Assembly: GCA_002633005.1 (NCBI GenBank)
Contig: NMRA01000056.1
Coordinates: forward strand, 878,027 to 942,026
Source: Phoronis australis
Lineage: Eukaryota > Phoronida > Phoronidae
Direction: 5' to 3'
Length of the DNA: 64,000 bases
Below the pieces are notes generated by a model. It was given only the letters and a program-made list of their open reading frames with translations, was not told where the DNA came from and ran no database searches. Each line of letters starts with the position of its first letter. The stretch's first letter is position 1. Shown piece after piece: positions 12,701 through 24,700 of this stretch. Position numbers and translations under genes: made by a program.

Positions 12701-15700
12701 GGAAGATTTTGAGCAAGAACTGGACAATTATTGTGCAGAAAGAGAAGAGCGAGAATTCGGACATCACACTCAAGTACTTGAAGAATCAGATAATGAATTC
12801 GATTTCCCACTTAGCGAACTTTCGTCGGCTTTGAGGCCGTATAAACTCGATCCACTTGCACGAGAAATGCTGCGGACATATGTGAGCTACAACCAATTGA
12901 GCCAAGGGGTGGTCAATTTTCACAAAACACACACTGGCAAAGGCCACAGTAAACCTGGGTAGACGGGACTTCCACTGATGACTTTACACATACATTTTTA
13001 GTGTTTTAATTTTTGCTTTTATTTTTTTATTACAAGTACGCAAATTGAAGAAGAAATACTTATAATATACCAAAATTGTTGGTAAGCGAACTCAAGCATT
13101 TATGACCATGGTGTGAAGGGTTGTTAAAATCATTTTGAAATAGAAAAACCGGGGAAACTTCGTTCGACAAGGTTATTTGACAATTTGACACTGTCCAGAG
13201 AACTAGGTTTCCGAAACTTGGTGAAGAACTGTATGAGGGTGGCCAATTGAATGTTAGTGACGACGGACAATGATTGGCTCATGCACATTCTTTCTTTTCC
13301 CAAAGTCACAAGACTAGATGAACTCTATTGTACCTGACTCTCGCCGATCGTTCTTACCATGTACGCCAGTGACACACCAGGTGCAACTAGTAATGTGTCT
13401 ATCCACGTGGCATTGGTATTGAACTTCACGACCTCTGTTGATCTAAGGAAGTACTTGACAACTATGAGGCCGACGATGTAAATCATTCCGATAAAACCCA
13501 ACGCGCTGGAAAGTAGAACAAAATCTGTTTAACAAAAGAAACATTGAGGCAGTTTTTGCAAATCGTATGTCTTAACTGTGTTGTATCATGTTGTTGAATA
13601 TTCAAGACTTTGGAGCCCTACATTTGGTTCTATGTAAGTAGAGTGTATCCTATCGTATCGTATGAGTTAGTCTGGAAACTTTGATCTTTTAAAAATCCCC
13701 GTGCATCGTCATCTTTTAAATCCAATGTTTTGATTTATGTTTTGAGGTGGAAACTAATTTTTTTAGATGTCTGTTACGACGAGTTGTTTTCTTAGTTACA
13801 TATGTGTCAATACGGAGGTTGAACGCCGCCAACTAGATTGATTGTAGTCTGAAGTTCACGATTTTGGCTTGACATTATTAGCGGTGCGTAGGACTCTTAA
13901 GAGTAGTGTTCCCCCCGAACGTTTTTTGGCCCTTTGGTAGGGCTTTTGAGTGGCATGCATGCCCAAATTCAGGTAGATGGGACCAAAATTGATTTAAGCG
14001 AATTTTTTCGTTTCCATTACATCGCGCCGGAAGTGACATGGAAAGAATTCTACATCCACACACTAACTGGCCGAGATTGGGTCAGTCACCTGGTTTGCAC
14101 ACTACAGAGTCTGCCGGTTCAGATCAAAGACACCATTCTGTTGTGATTAATTAAATAGCCTAAGGCTGCTGATGTTATATAGACTGAGACCATCGTCAAC
14201 ACTGGGGGATACAAAAGCATTTTTAAACTGTCGTTTTGTTTTGAAAGTTTGTAAATAACAGATTTGAATAGTTCGTGAAAAACACACGTGATTAGGTTTT
14301 TAAATTTTGAAAATTGGACAAGAAATGTGACTTTTTACAACTGCCTAAAACGTAGGTGGAAATAATATTTTCCTCATTAATTCTGCTGGGTGTGCACATG
14401 AGTGGGCCAATTTACCAAACAACCAGACAGTAGTTGGATTTTGAGGTAAGCCAAGGGTGATTGTACAATTCTTGGCATGATGCGAGCACTTCGGTGACAC
14501 GTCAGAGTACTACAAACTTTAGCAGACAAAGAGCATGCGCGCACCCAGCCTGGAGGGCTCGGAAATATTTCGGTGTGCGGACCTTTTAGTGGAAGAAATC
14601 AACGAAGACTAAAAAAAAAAAAAAAAAAAACGGGACCACTAGATTCAGGCTCATGAATTGTGCATTCGCGCCGACTTCCCGTGGGATTTTGTGGACTTTT
14701 GTCTCGTTCACTCGGACTTTTTGTTTCACTGGGGCAGACCTTTTTGCCCAATTCGTTCGAGCCCCCCCGAGCCCCCCCTGGGTGCGCCCATGAAGAGTTA
14801 CTGACACTTCCTTTTTTAATTAGGAGGTGCGCTCAGAAAGCTCAAGAATTCACGTTAGGATCGCACACAAATCGCCTCCCGAGTTCAAAATAACGCCACT
14901 GTCAGAACTGAATAAGTCATTGCAGGCCTATCATTCCAGTAACCTTCAGGATTTATGCCTGGGTTATTTACTTGAGTATAATGCACGTGCTGAAGTTTAT
15001 TAGGATTGTTTCTCGATCGCTTTCCGCTATTAACTGTACGATCGAAGCACACACAACTAGTAGAATAACGGCGAATAAAAGTCATCTATAATGCATACAA
15101 ACATCTCCTGTTGAGTGACACTATCTGACGAGTGCAGTTTTCAAATGCATATTCTATGGTACTGTTACTGAGTGCCGAAGCGTGTCAGTTTGCGTTCTTT
15201 CCACGAATCGTCATGAGAAAATGCATGGAAAACTATGCCTCGACATTGTTGTTCTCAATGCAGAGTAAAGAATCGTTATCAGATAAATACACGCAAGGTT
15301 GGTTACATTTAATTCAACCGACATCACAACAGTCGCGTTTCAGATTACACTCTTTCCAAGAATCGTCATGAAAAATGCCTGAAAACTGTGCCTCGGAGTT
15401 GTTGTTTTCAATGCAGGGTAAAGAATCGTTATCCGATAAATACATATGTACACAGACGTTCTCTTGTACTACACAAGGTTGATTGCATTCAATTCAACTG
15501 ATATTACAATAGTCGCATTTCAGTTTGCGTTCTTTCCAAGGATCGTCATGAAAAAATGCTTGAAATGCTATTCCCAGAAATTGTTGTTCACAATGCTGGG
15601 TAAAGAATTGTTGTCAGTTGTCTGTGTTTTTGCTTCTTTGACCCCGTTATCCTCAGAAATGTTAAGCAATATTTCCAATTTCTATTTACTATTAATACTG

Positions 15701-18700
15701 AGACCATGGATGAGTTAATCCATAACACAAACTATTTCACTGTCCAGCAGCTTCTATAATTTTTACAATACCACAAAAAATGAGATTTCATGTTAAAATT
15801 TGACACTGATTTTGAGCGAAAACTGATGTGCCCGACTTTTAAACTATTTATCAGAGTAGGAATTGTNAGACTGAGACCATCGTCAACACTGGGGGATACA
15901 AAAGCATTTTTAAACTGTCGTTTTGTTTTGAAAGTTTGTAAATAACAGATTTGAATAGTTCGTGAAAAGCACACGTGATTAGGTTTTTAAATTTTGAAAA
16001 TTGGACAAGAAATGTGACTTTCACAACTACCTAAAACGTTGGTGGAATATTGAAATGATATTTTCCTGATTGATTCTGCTGAGTGTGCACATAAGTGGGC
16101 CAATTACCAAACAACCAGACAGTAGTTGTATTTTGAGGTAAGCCAAGTGTCATTGTACAATTCTTGGCATGATGCGAGCACTTCGGTGACACGTCAGTGT
16201 ACTACAAACTTTAGCAGACAAAGAGCCTGCGCGCACCCAGCCTAAAGCATGGGGGGGCTCGAAAAATTTTCGGCGTGCGGACCTTTAGTGGAAGAAATCA
16301 ACGAGGACTAAAAAACAAAAAAAAACGGGGCCACCTTGTTCCGGCCCATGAATTGTGCATTCGCGCCGACTTCCCGTGGGATTTTGTGGACTTTTGTCTC
16401 GTTTACTCGGACTTTTTGTTTCACTGGGGTGGACCTTTTTGCCCAATTCGTTCGAGCCCCCCGAGCCCCTCTGAGTGCGTCCATGAGGAGTTACTGACAT
16501 TTCCTTTTTTAATTAGGAGGTGCGCTCAGAAAGCCCAAGAATTCACGTCAGGATCCAGGGGCAGATCCAGGGTTTTGCGTTAGGCGGGGCAGGGCAAACA
16601 TTCGCACCCCGAGATGCCAAATGGAATCTGGGAGAAATTTAGGGGTGCCATGGCCCCTTTGCCCCCTCCCCCCTAAATCCGCCACTGCTTACGTAAACTT
16701 TATGAAACTGGGCCAATTAATGGGCTTTTTTGCACACTTGCCGGAGTCAGAGAAATGAGTTGTAGTGTCACGTGACCATCACGAGAAGGTACTTATAAAA
16801 TTAGGTAGCCTCGCTTAGCAAGGCGTCAGTGAGTGCTTGAAACGTAGAATTATCGCGGAGGAAAATACCAGCGTAAAACACAAGACGACATTTAGAACTG
16901 GCTCGGAAAGAAGTAAGCGATAAAATCTCTGTACTCGGCTAAGATGTGTGTTCAAATTTCAAAGTAGCTGAGTAACTTTTTAGTGTTTTCTAAGCTGCGC
17001 TGCATCCGAAAACCGGCGGGACAGCTAACAAGCGTTCTCTCAAGCAATGGCATTTCTAAAAATAACTTACGGCCTTAGTTTCAGTATCACCTACAATCCT
17101 TTGTGAATTCTACGGATAACGAAGGGCAATATTTTAACGCACACAAATCGCCTCCCGAGTTCAAAATAACGCCACTCAGTGTCAGAACTGAATAAGTCAG
17201 TGTAGGCCTATCACTCCAGTAACCTTCAGGATTTATGCCGGGGTTATTTACTTGAGTATAATGCACGTGCTGAAGTTTATTAGGATTGTTTCTCGATCGC
17301 TTACCGCTGTTAACTGTACGATCGAAGCACACATAACTAGTAGAATTAGATCACGTACTTTCTTATTTCCATAATAACGGCGAATAAAAGTCATCTATAA
17401 TGCATACAAACATCTCCTGTTGAGTGACAATATCTGACGAGTACAGTTTTCAAATGCACATTTTATGATACTGTTACCGAGTGCCGAAGCGTGTCAGTTT
17501 GCGTTCTTTCCACGAATCGTCATGAGAAAATGCATGGAAAAATATGCCTCGACATTGTTGTTCTCAATGCAGAGTAAAGAATCGTTATCAGATAAATACA
17601 TGCAAGATTGGTTACATTTAATTCAACTGACATCACAACAGTCGCGTTTCAGATTACACTCTTTCCAAGAATCGTCATGAAAAATGCTTGAAAACTGTGC
17701 CTCGGAGTTGTTGTTTTCAATGCAGGGTAAAGAATCGTTATCCGATAAATACATATGTACACAGACGTTCTCTTGTGCTACACAAGGTTGATTGCATTCA
17801 ATTCAACTGACATTACAATAGTCGCATTTCAGTTTGCGTTCTTTCCAAGGATCGTCATGAAAAAATGCTTGAAATGCTATTCCCAGAAATTGTTGTTCAC
17901 AATGCTGGGTAAAGAATTGTTATCAGTTGTCTGTGTTTTTCCTTCGTTGACCCCGTTATCCTCAGAAATTTTAGGCAATATTTCCAATTTCTATTTACTA
18001 TTAATACTGAGACCATGGATGAGTTAATCCATAACACAAACTATTTCACTGTCCAGCAGCTTCTATAATTTTTACAATACCACAAAAAATGAGATTTCAT
18101 GTTAAAATTTGACACTGATTTTGAGCGAAAACTGATGTGTCCGGCTTTTAAACTATATATCAGAGTAGGAATTGTTTAAACTACATTTTAGTAATATAAC
18201 ATAAGAAAGTAAACTGCAACGCGTAGTATGAACCAAATCCGTGACATAAGGTGTATTACCCATTTGTGGCTTTTTGTCTGGTCTGAAGTGCACTGCACTC
18301 TTAAGATAGGAAACTGGTTGGTTTTCTCATCGGAATGTGTGAATGAATGAGCTTATGAAAAACTAACGTTCATTGCACTGTAGTCGTGATATGAATAAAA
18401 GAATGAAAAGAAAAAACAAGAAATTGCGGTTTTAATATGTGTGTGCCGTCTATATTCGTCTTTGTATCAGTTTCATTCATAAAACGTACTTAGTCGGCAC
18501 GCATCTGTTTGCAAATTTTATAATGAACACGCGGTTTACTCCGTGGATGGGCGGACACAGGTTATTTCTGACCGGTGTTTAGTAGCTTTCGGTGCGACGA
18601 TAGCCTGAAGACTGGTTCGCCCAAGTCTACTCAAGTAAAACGTACTATGTAATGTCTATTCTATGCTGCAGCTAGTGTTGCAAAACCTTGACCAGGGGCG

Positions 18701-21700
18701 GATCCATGATTTTGAGTTTGGAGGCGGGGCAGAGTATTAGCCAGGAATTTGCCCATCAGACACTTACACCCCGAATTATCAAATTTAATATGGGAGAATC
18801 TTAAGGGGGGGGTCATGGCTCCTTTGGCCCCCTCTAAATCCGCCACTGGGATCAGTAAAGAATGCTTCCGTGCTTCGAGTCTGTTGTGTACTAACAGGTA
18901 ATTTACGTAAACCAAGACAATGCAAACGTGCATTTCCGTCATATGTTATAGGTCTAGGTTGCATTCCTACTGAAACGCCATCTATAAGTAACAATGGACA
19001 CTATACACCTAATAAACACAATTCAATCAATTTTATTAAATTTAATCAATACAATGCTAATACGTAACAGAATCCTTCCAGGATTGACTGCCGCGCTTCG
19101 TCACAAACACAGAGGTCATCATGACCTTGGTAAATTATGACCTCACCATGCAGTTTGGATGACAACGTGTAGAACTTTCTAACAAACACGATAGACCGGC
19201 CAAACACGAGCAGCAGGTCTCAATGTCTTTTAACCTATTATAATCAAACACTACACTCTTACCTGGCATACTTCAGACAGTTGATTTCGCGCAGTAGGCA
19301 CATGGGTAGAAGGATTAAGAACCCCAATATGGTAACCAAGACTTTCTGGTTGCCGTACCACGTGGTAACAAACTCTTTAGATATCACGCTGGCCACGACT
19401 GAAACGAAGAGTGTATATTTTCACCTTGGTTGTCATAATTATATCTCCTTAAAGGCGAAGGCAACCTTTTTCCATGTCATTTTGAGCTAAAATAAGGTTG
19501 GTTGGTTATCCTAGACATATTTTCCACTTAATCACAGCTTTTCGTAGTTTTGTTAATTACTCGTCCGCTACTCCGGAAGTGACGTTTTAGGAGGCAAGCA
19601 TTTCGCGCCAATTTCTTTTCATATAGTCTGACTGTGAGAGCTGCCGAGTCAGTCATTGTTCTACCTCGGTTGTGTTAAGTTCCGTCGTCGTTTGCTTTCA
19701 TTTACTAGTCAGTCAACATGCCACACTGTTGNGGATGTTGAGTAGTGGGAGTGAATACAGGCCCAGTTTAACACCCAGTGAAAAGGACAGTTCGTCATCC
19801 AGTGAACAGATCGGTGAGCCTAAGTTTGATAAGTTTATTGTGGACTTGTATTGGGGCTATTTAGAAGGTGTCACGTGTGTGACGAGGGAGTCGCACGGCG
19901 GGATGTAAGCAGTTTGGGTGCTCAAGTCACCATCCACTGGGAGTGTGTCGCGGGAAACTCGGGCAAGTGGGACAGTTCTTCCTCTGTACATGAAACGATA
20001 ATGAGTATATCTCGGTAGGCAGCAACAGCGTGGCATGTTGACTGACCCGTAAACAAAAGCAAGCGACGACCGAACTTATCACAACCGAGGTAGAACAATG
20101 ACTGACTCGACTGCTCTCACAGTCAGACTGTATCAAAAGAAATTGGCGCGAAATTCTTGCCTCCCAAAACGTCGCTTCCGGAGTAGACGACGAGTAATTA
20201 ATTAAATTACGAAAAGCTGTAAATAAGTGAAAAATATGTCTGGGATAATCAACGAACCCTATTTTTGCTGAAAATGACATGAAATAAGGTTGCCTTCGCC
20301 TTTAATCACGAGGCCACCAGACACTGGAAATGTCACAAACTAGTTTCCCTGTAAAGAAAGTGACACATACAGGAGTGCTATAACCAGTTTGGCATTATTT
20401 CACTTTCGCGTATTGAAAACAGAAATCTAAAAGACAGCCTGCAGCTCAAAATGGAACATAAGCACGTTCTACAAGAGAATAACTACAAAAAAGCCATGCG
20501 GTTGCACACAGGAAAGTGTGTTTTCACTGATGAACTTGAAGCAGTCTCAAGCAGACCACGTTTGAACGGCTCGCTCATAGGATTATTCACTGACACTGTG
20601 GCCAACAACATTGTCAGTGTCAGCTAAGGACAATTAACTATACAGAGCTCCTCTTGTCTATTCACAAAGGTGGAGGAAGAACTAAAAGGCGAAACAAAAT
20701 AGCGGGTGATTCTGAACCCCGAAATGTCACTTCCGGAATAGGGCTAATTAATCAAATTATGGGAAGCCTCTTACAGACATAGAGTGGGCCTACCAACGTA
20801 CTCACATTTATCCACGTGGTCTCCAGTGACGACTAAATACATTATACAAAGTCCAGCACCATCCACAACCATGAGAACTATGCATACTCTCTGTCCAAAC
20901 CTTCCCAGTATTAGGAACGCGGCCTCTTGGTACGAGCAAGCCCGGGTTAATAGGACAATATACGCCAAGATCACCAGCCCACCTGTAGCCAAGGCTAGCA
21001 CTGCCTGCAATGGAAATGGTTTGGTTGCTGAGCTTCGAAGTTTTCTCCTTGGCAGTTTTATAAGTTTAGGTCAGACACTTTTTAAAATGATATAGCTCTA
21101 ATCCTTCCAGCCGTTAAGCACAACCCACGCCATAATTCCATCTAGTGTTTGGTCAAAGACTGACGGCCGTATTGCTTAATTTGGGCACATAAATGACGAA
21201 TCGCCAATATTCCAACAGTGAGTTACGGTCTCACTATGTTGAGGTCCATTTTGAGTGGTTTCAGGTGACTGAAACAGCAAAACGTTTCTCCTGAGGAAAC
21301 GGACCAGGCAAAATATCAAAAAACTGTAGGGAAATGTACGTGTCATACACTTATGATACACTGTTTGATGGACCGCAGTCTCTAATCTCATGACCAAACT
21401 TTATTAGCAGTTGAGTCTGGTGTACATGTAGATCTCAAAACCGAGACCCTTGCTTTGATTTTTGCAAAACTAAGCTACGATCGGATTTGTATGCATATTT
21501 CAACTTGGCACACTTCCTTGTATTTCTCTTATTTTCCGTACGTTTTCACCCAATCACAAGTAGCCAGCACACCTCGGGACGGCCAAATTACCGATCAATG
21601 CGTCTCACTTATTCACTAAAAGTAGTTCCCCTAACAGCCCAGATGCCTGCAATTTTGTTTATTAGGGTTGTTACAATGCTCTGCACAAAGAATGCCTCGC

Positions 21701-24700
21701 TTTGTTAAACCAGAAATTCAAAAATCCCCTAATATATGACTTTACTAGGAACGATTTGCGAGATATCCAGTTTCATAGTGGTTAGTGGTCTCGCCAAAAG
21801 CGGTGGCGAAAAGCGGTTTTATAGTAGCCTTGATTAGCACACACGAGCGGATACGGTAACTTTTCCTCACATTCGAACCAAAAATAAAGGCCAGATTGTC
21901 ATTTTTTTTTACTTTTCAATACTCACTGTGTTGCCAAAATACTCAAAATTTCACCATGTGTTGGTTGGTGACAGCCTCTTGTATCATGTTAAATTGTCTT
22001 CTTGCATGCCTTGTTAAAAGTTGATAAAATTGTTTATTGTTCTGGCATATTTTGTTCTAATTTGTAACAACTTATTCAAATCAGCGATAATAGCATGCAA
22101 ACTTAAGTCTACCCCTGAAAACCCTGACCGTGAGTTACCAACAGTTTCACTTAACGCGAAACTGATGATAGCGAGGTCAGCTCATAATTCCGCCAAGTTT
22201 GCTTGCTCTTTAGTGCTGTTGGCTCAGATAATACTTACGTAATGTACTGTACTGGCTGGTAATAATCCTCCGGCAGCATTGAAGGTCCATGGTAGCTGCA
22301 GTAGTCCGACACCGAAGCAACAGTTAACTGCCAAGAACGTCGCAGAATACCACGAAATACCATCTCTTTCTGGAAGATTTTCGTTGACTTTGTCGTACAG
22401 CTTATGTTCGTCAGTGTGTCGTTTTTCATCGCCTAAACAAGATAAAATTTGCGGACAATGGTTGATTTTACTGCTGTGTCAAAATTAGCCAGTGTTCATC
22501 GAAACCGTCGGGCACACTGTACTCCAGACATCAAAAATCAACACACATTGAGTAATGTCTCTTGGTAATGATATTTCAGCCTTTAATGAGCAATTGAGAA
22601 CGTCAATGAAGACAGTTTTTTGTACATGTACAATTGACAATCGTGGATACAATCAGTTTTCAGAGCGAGAACCCCACGGGTAGATTGGCAATACAATCTC
22701 TAAAACGTTCAACAGTGTAATGCACAACTTGATAAAACTTTACATAGAATGCATAAGCATAATATTTGGATAGTTGTTGAGTTACACAAGGAACGTGTCT
22801 AGAATACTCGGGTGATCTTGCGTGATATCGCCAGAAACTTGATCTTCCGACGTGACAGTGTATATAGACTAGAGGTCGGTGTAAATAGACCAAGAGATTT
22901 TAATAAAAGTTGTATCATGCAGCTCTTGCTTGACAGTGCACATATACTTTTATCTCCTCTTTTTCGAACCACTCATTAAAGCGTTTTATGGGGTTCGGTT
23001 TCTTTTCATGAATGTTTTCATCGTTGGTTTCTAATTCGTTCAACTGCTTCCCGAAACTTCCATTTCTTCATAATTTTAAACTGAAACTCCTGAGTCCTGA
23101 GCATTGAGCAACACTCAGCGATCCCTCTCAAAATGTTGCCCTTCCAAACACTGATGTGACCTTCTGACTACATGAGTGTAAGTTGTGGTACACTACTACA
23201 CGTGCACAAGGTCACCAGCACCAGAACTTTTAAAGTCACACCACCAAAACAGTGATTGTTTACATTTCAGAGAGCTCGCCTTGACAATTTCAAGAAGGTA
23301 TACTGCTTGACAGTTGCATTTATGTACACGTTGAAGCCTGGAGAATACAGACTTGATCAGGGCTTGGGATTTTCGTTTTTTAAGAGGAATTCTTTTTTTT
23401 TTGGTGTCGATTTCCTCTTATTTGATTTCCAGTTTCCTCTTTTTATCATTTTTCGACTTTATTAAATGTTTATTTCAGTTAAATCTTACAGCCAAAATGG
23501 CTATCACACAAGCCTATTTTTTGTGTATCATACATCTGCTGGAAATTTCTCCTCTGTTTTAATTTGTTATTGCTCATTCCAAGCTCTGCTTATTTTTCGT
23601 GAAGTAACTACAATGGATTTCATAACATACCAGTATATTGTGCTGGATTCTTGTTGGCTTTATCAAGTGTAAACTATCACTAATAAAATATCCACGTAAG
23701 TCATTATGCATAGGAGCATAGGATAATAGCCACCTGTCTCAAGTTCGCACAAAAGTAGAGTACAAAATTCTAAACGTACTTTCGAGTTCCATTTCCTGTA
23801 AAAAGATCAATGACAGGGCCCAGGTATCAATTCCAGTATTTTTAGCGCTTAATAGTGTTTGAAAGTGTTGTACTGTGTTTGGAAATTTGTTTGAAAAGCA
23901 CGGTTTTTTTCTGCTCAGCAGCTTATGACCTTACTGGATTTAAGGGCCCCTTCAGAGCATTTATTAGTGTGCCCTCCACTCATTTCGAATGTTCTGTGTA
24001 TATCAAATGCTCTGAGATGCCAGGGTAGTATTCTGCATGTAGCTTTGTTGACCATTGTGGTCAGTGAGAATGTCCTACTCGCATGTATATGAATGCATAG
24101 TATGATATGTGCCAGGTATTCAGTGAATGACCTGGATGCTTCATGCAGCTAGGACATTCACAACTAGGGAGAATATTTTACTTTTTCTCCAGATGTGCTC
24201 CTCATTCATGTACCACATCAGTATTGCCTGTGTGGTTTTGGAAATGTGTAAGCTGCTTGTGTTGTTTCCGCATAGTTGAGCTTGAAATGCTAGTTTTGCT
24301 CCTAAAAAACTGACTGATCCTTTCAGTTTAGGATAGTTATTGTTTGCATCGCATGAAGTGAATTACATACTGTCTTTTTTAGTATTTTTATTCAGTGACT
24401 CCTGGTGTGGTTTTGAAAATGATTGTTTTTAGGCTGAAATGCAGATTTTTTACTAAATTCTGCAATGACCCTGTCATTTCCACATGGTTGATCTTGAAAA
24501 GCAACTTCTTGTATACATATTATTGTCATCTTGTGAGATGTGCAATTTATTGCGGTTTTCAGTGACTGGTTCCACCACTGAGGAATAGCAGTATTGTGCA
24601 CCTACCGGTACTTTCAAGGTACCTAAACTACACGGTCAACAGACTCATAAACACGGACACGGACGCCTGAACACGACTCACGGACCTGCAAACACCGTCC

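Noticed and set aside
14586-14893. Frames around the A-run in segment 1
   Set aside because: They repeat in segment 2 with different frames and stop positions. They are products of a noncoding duplicated sequence.
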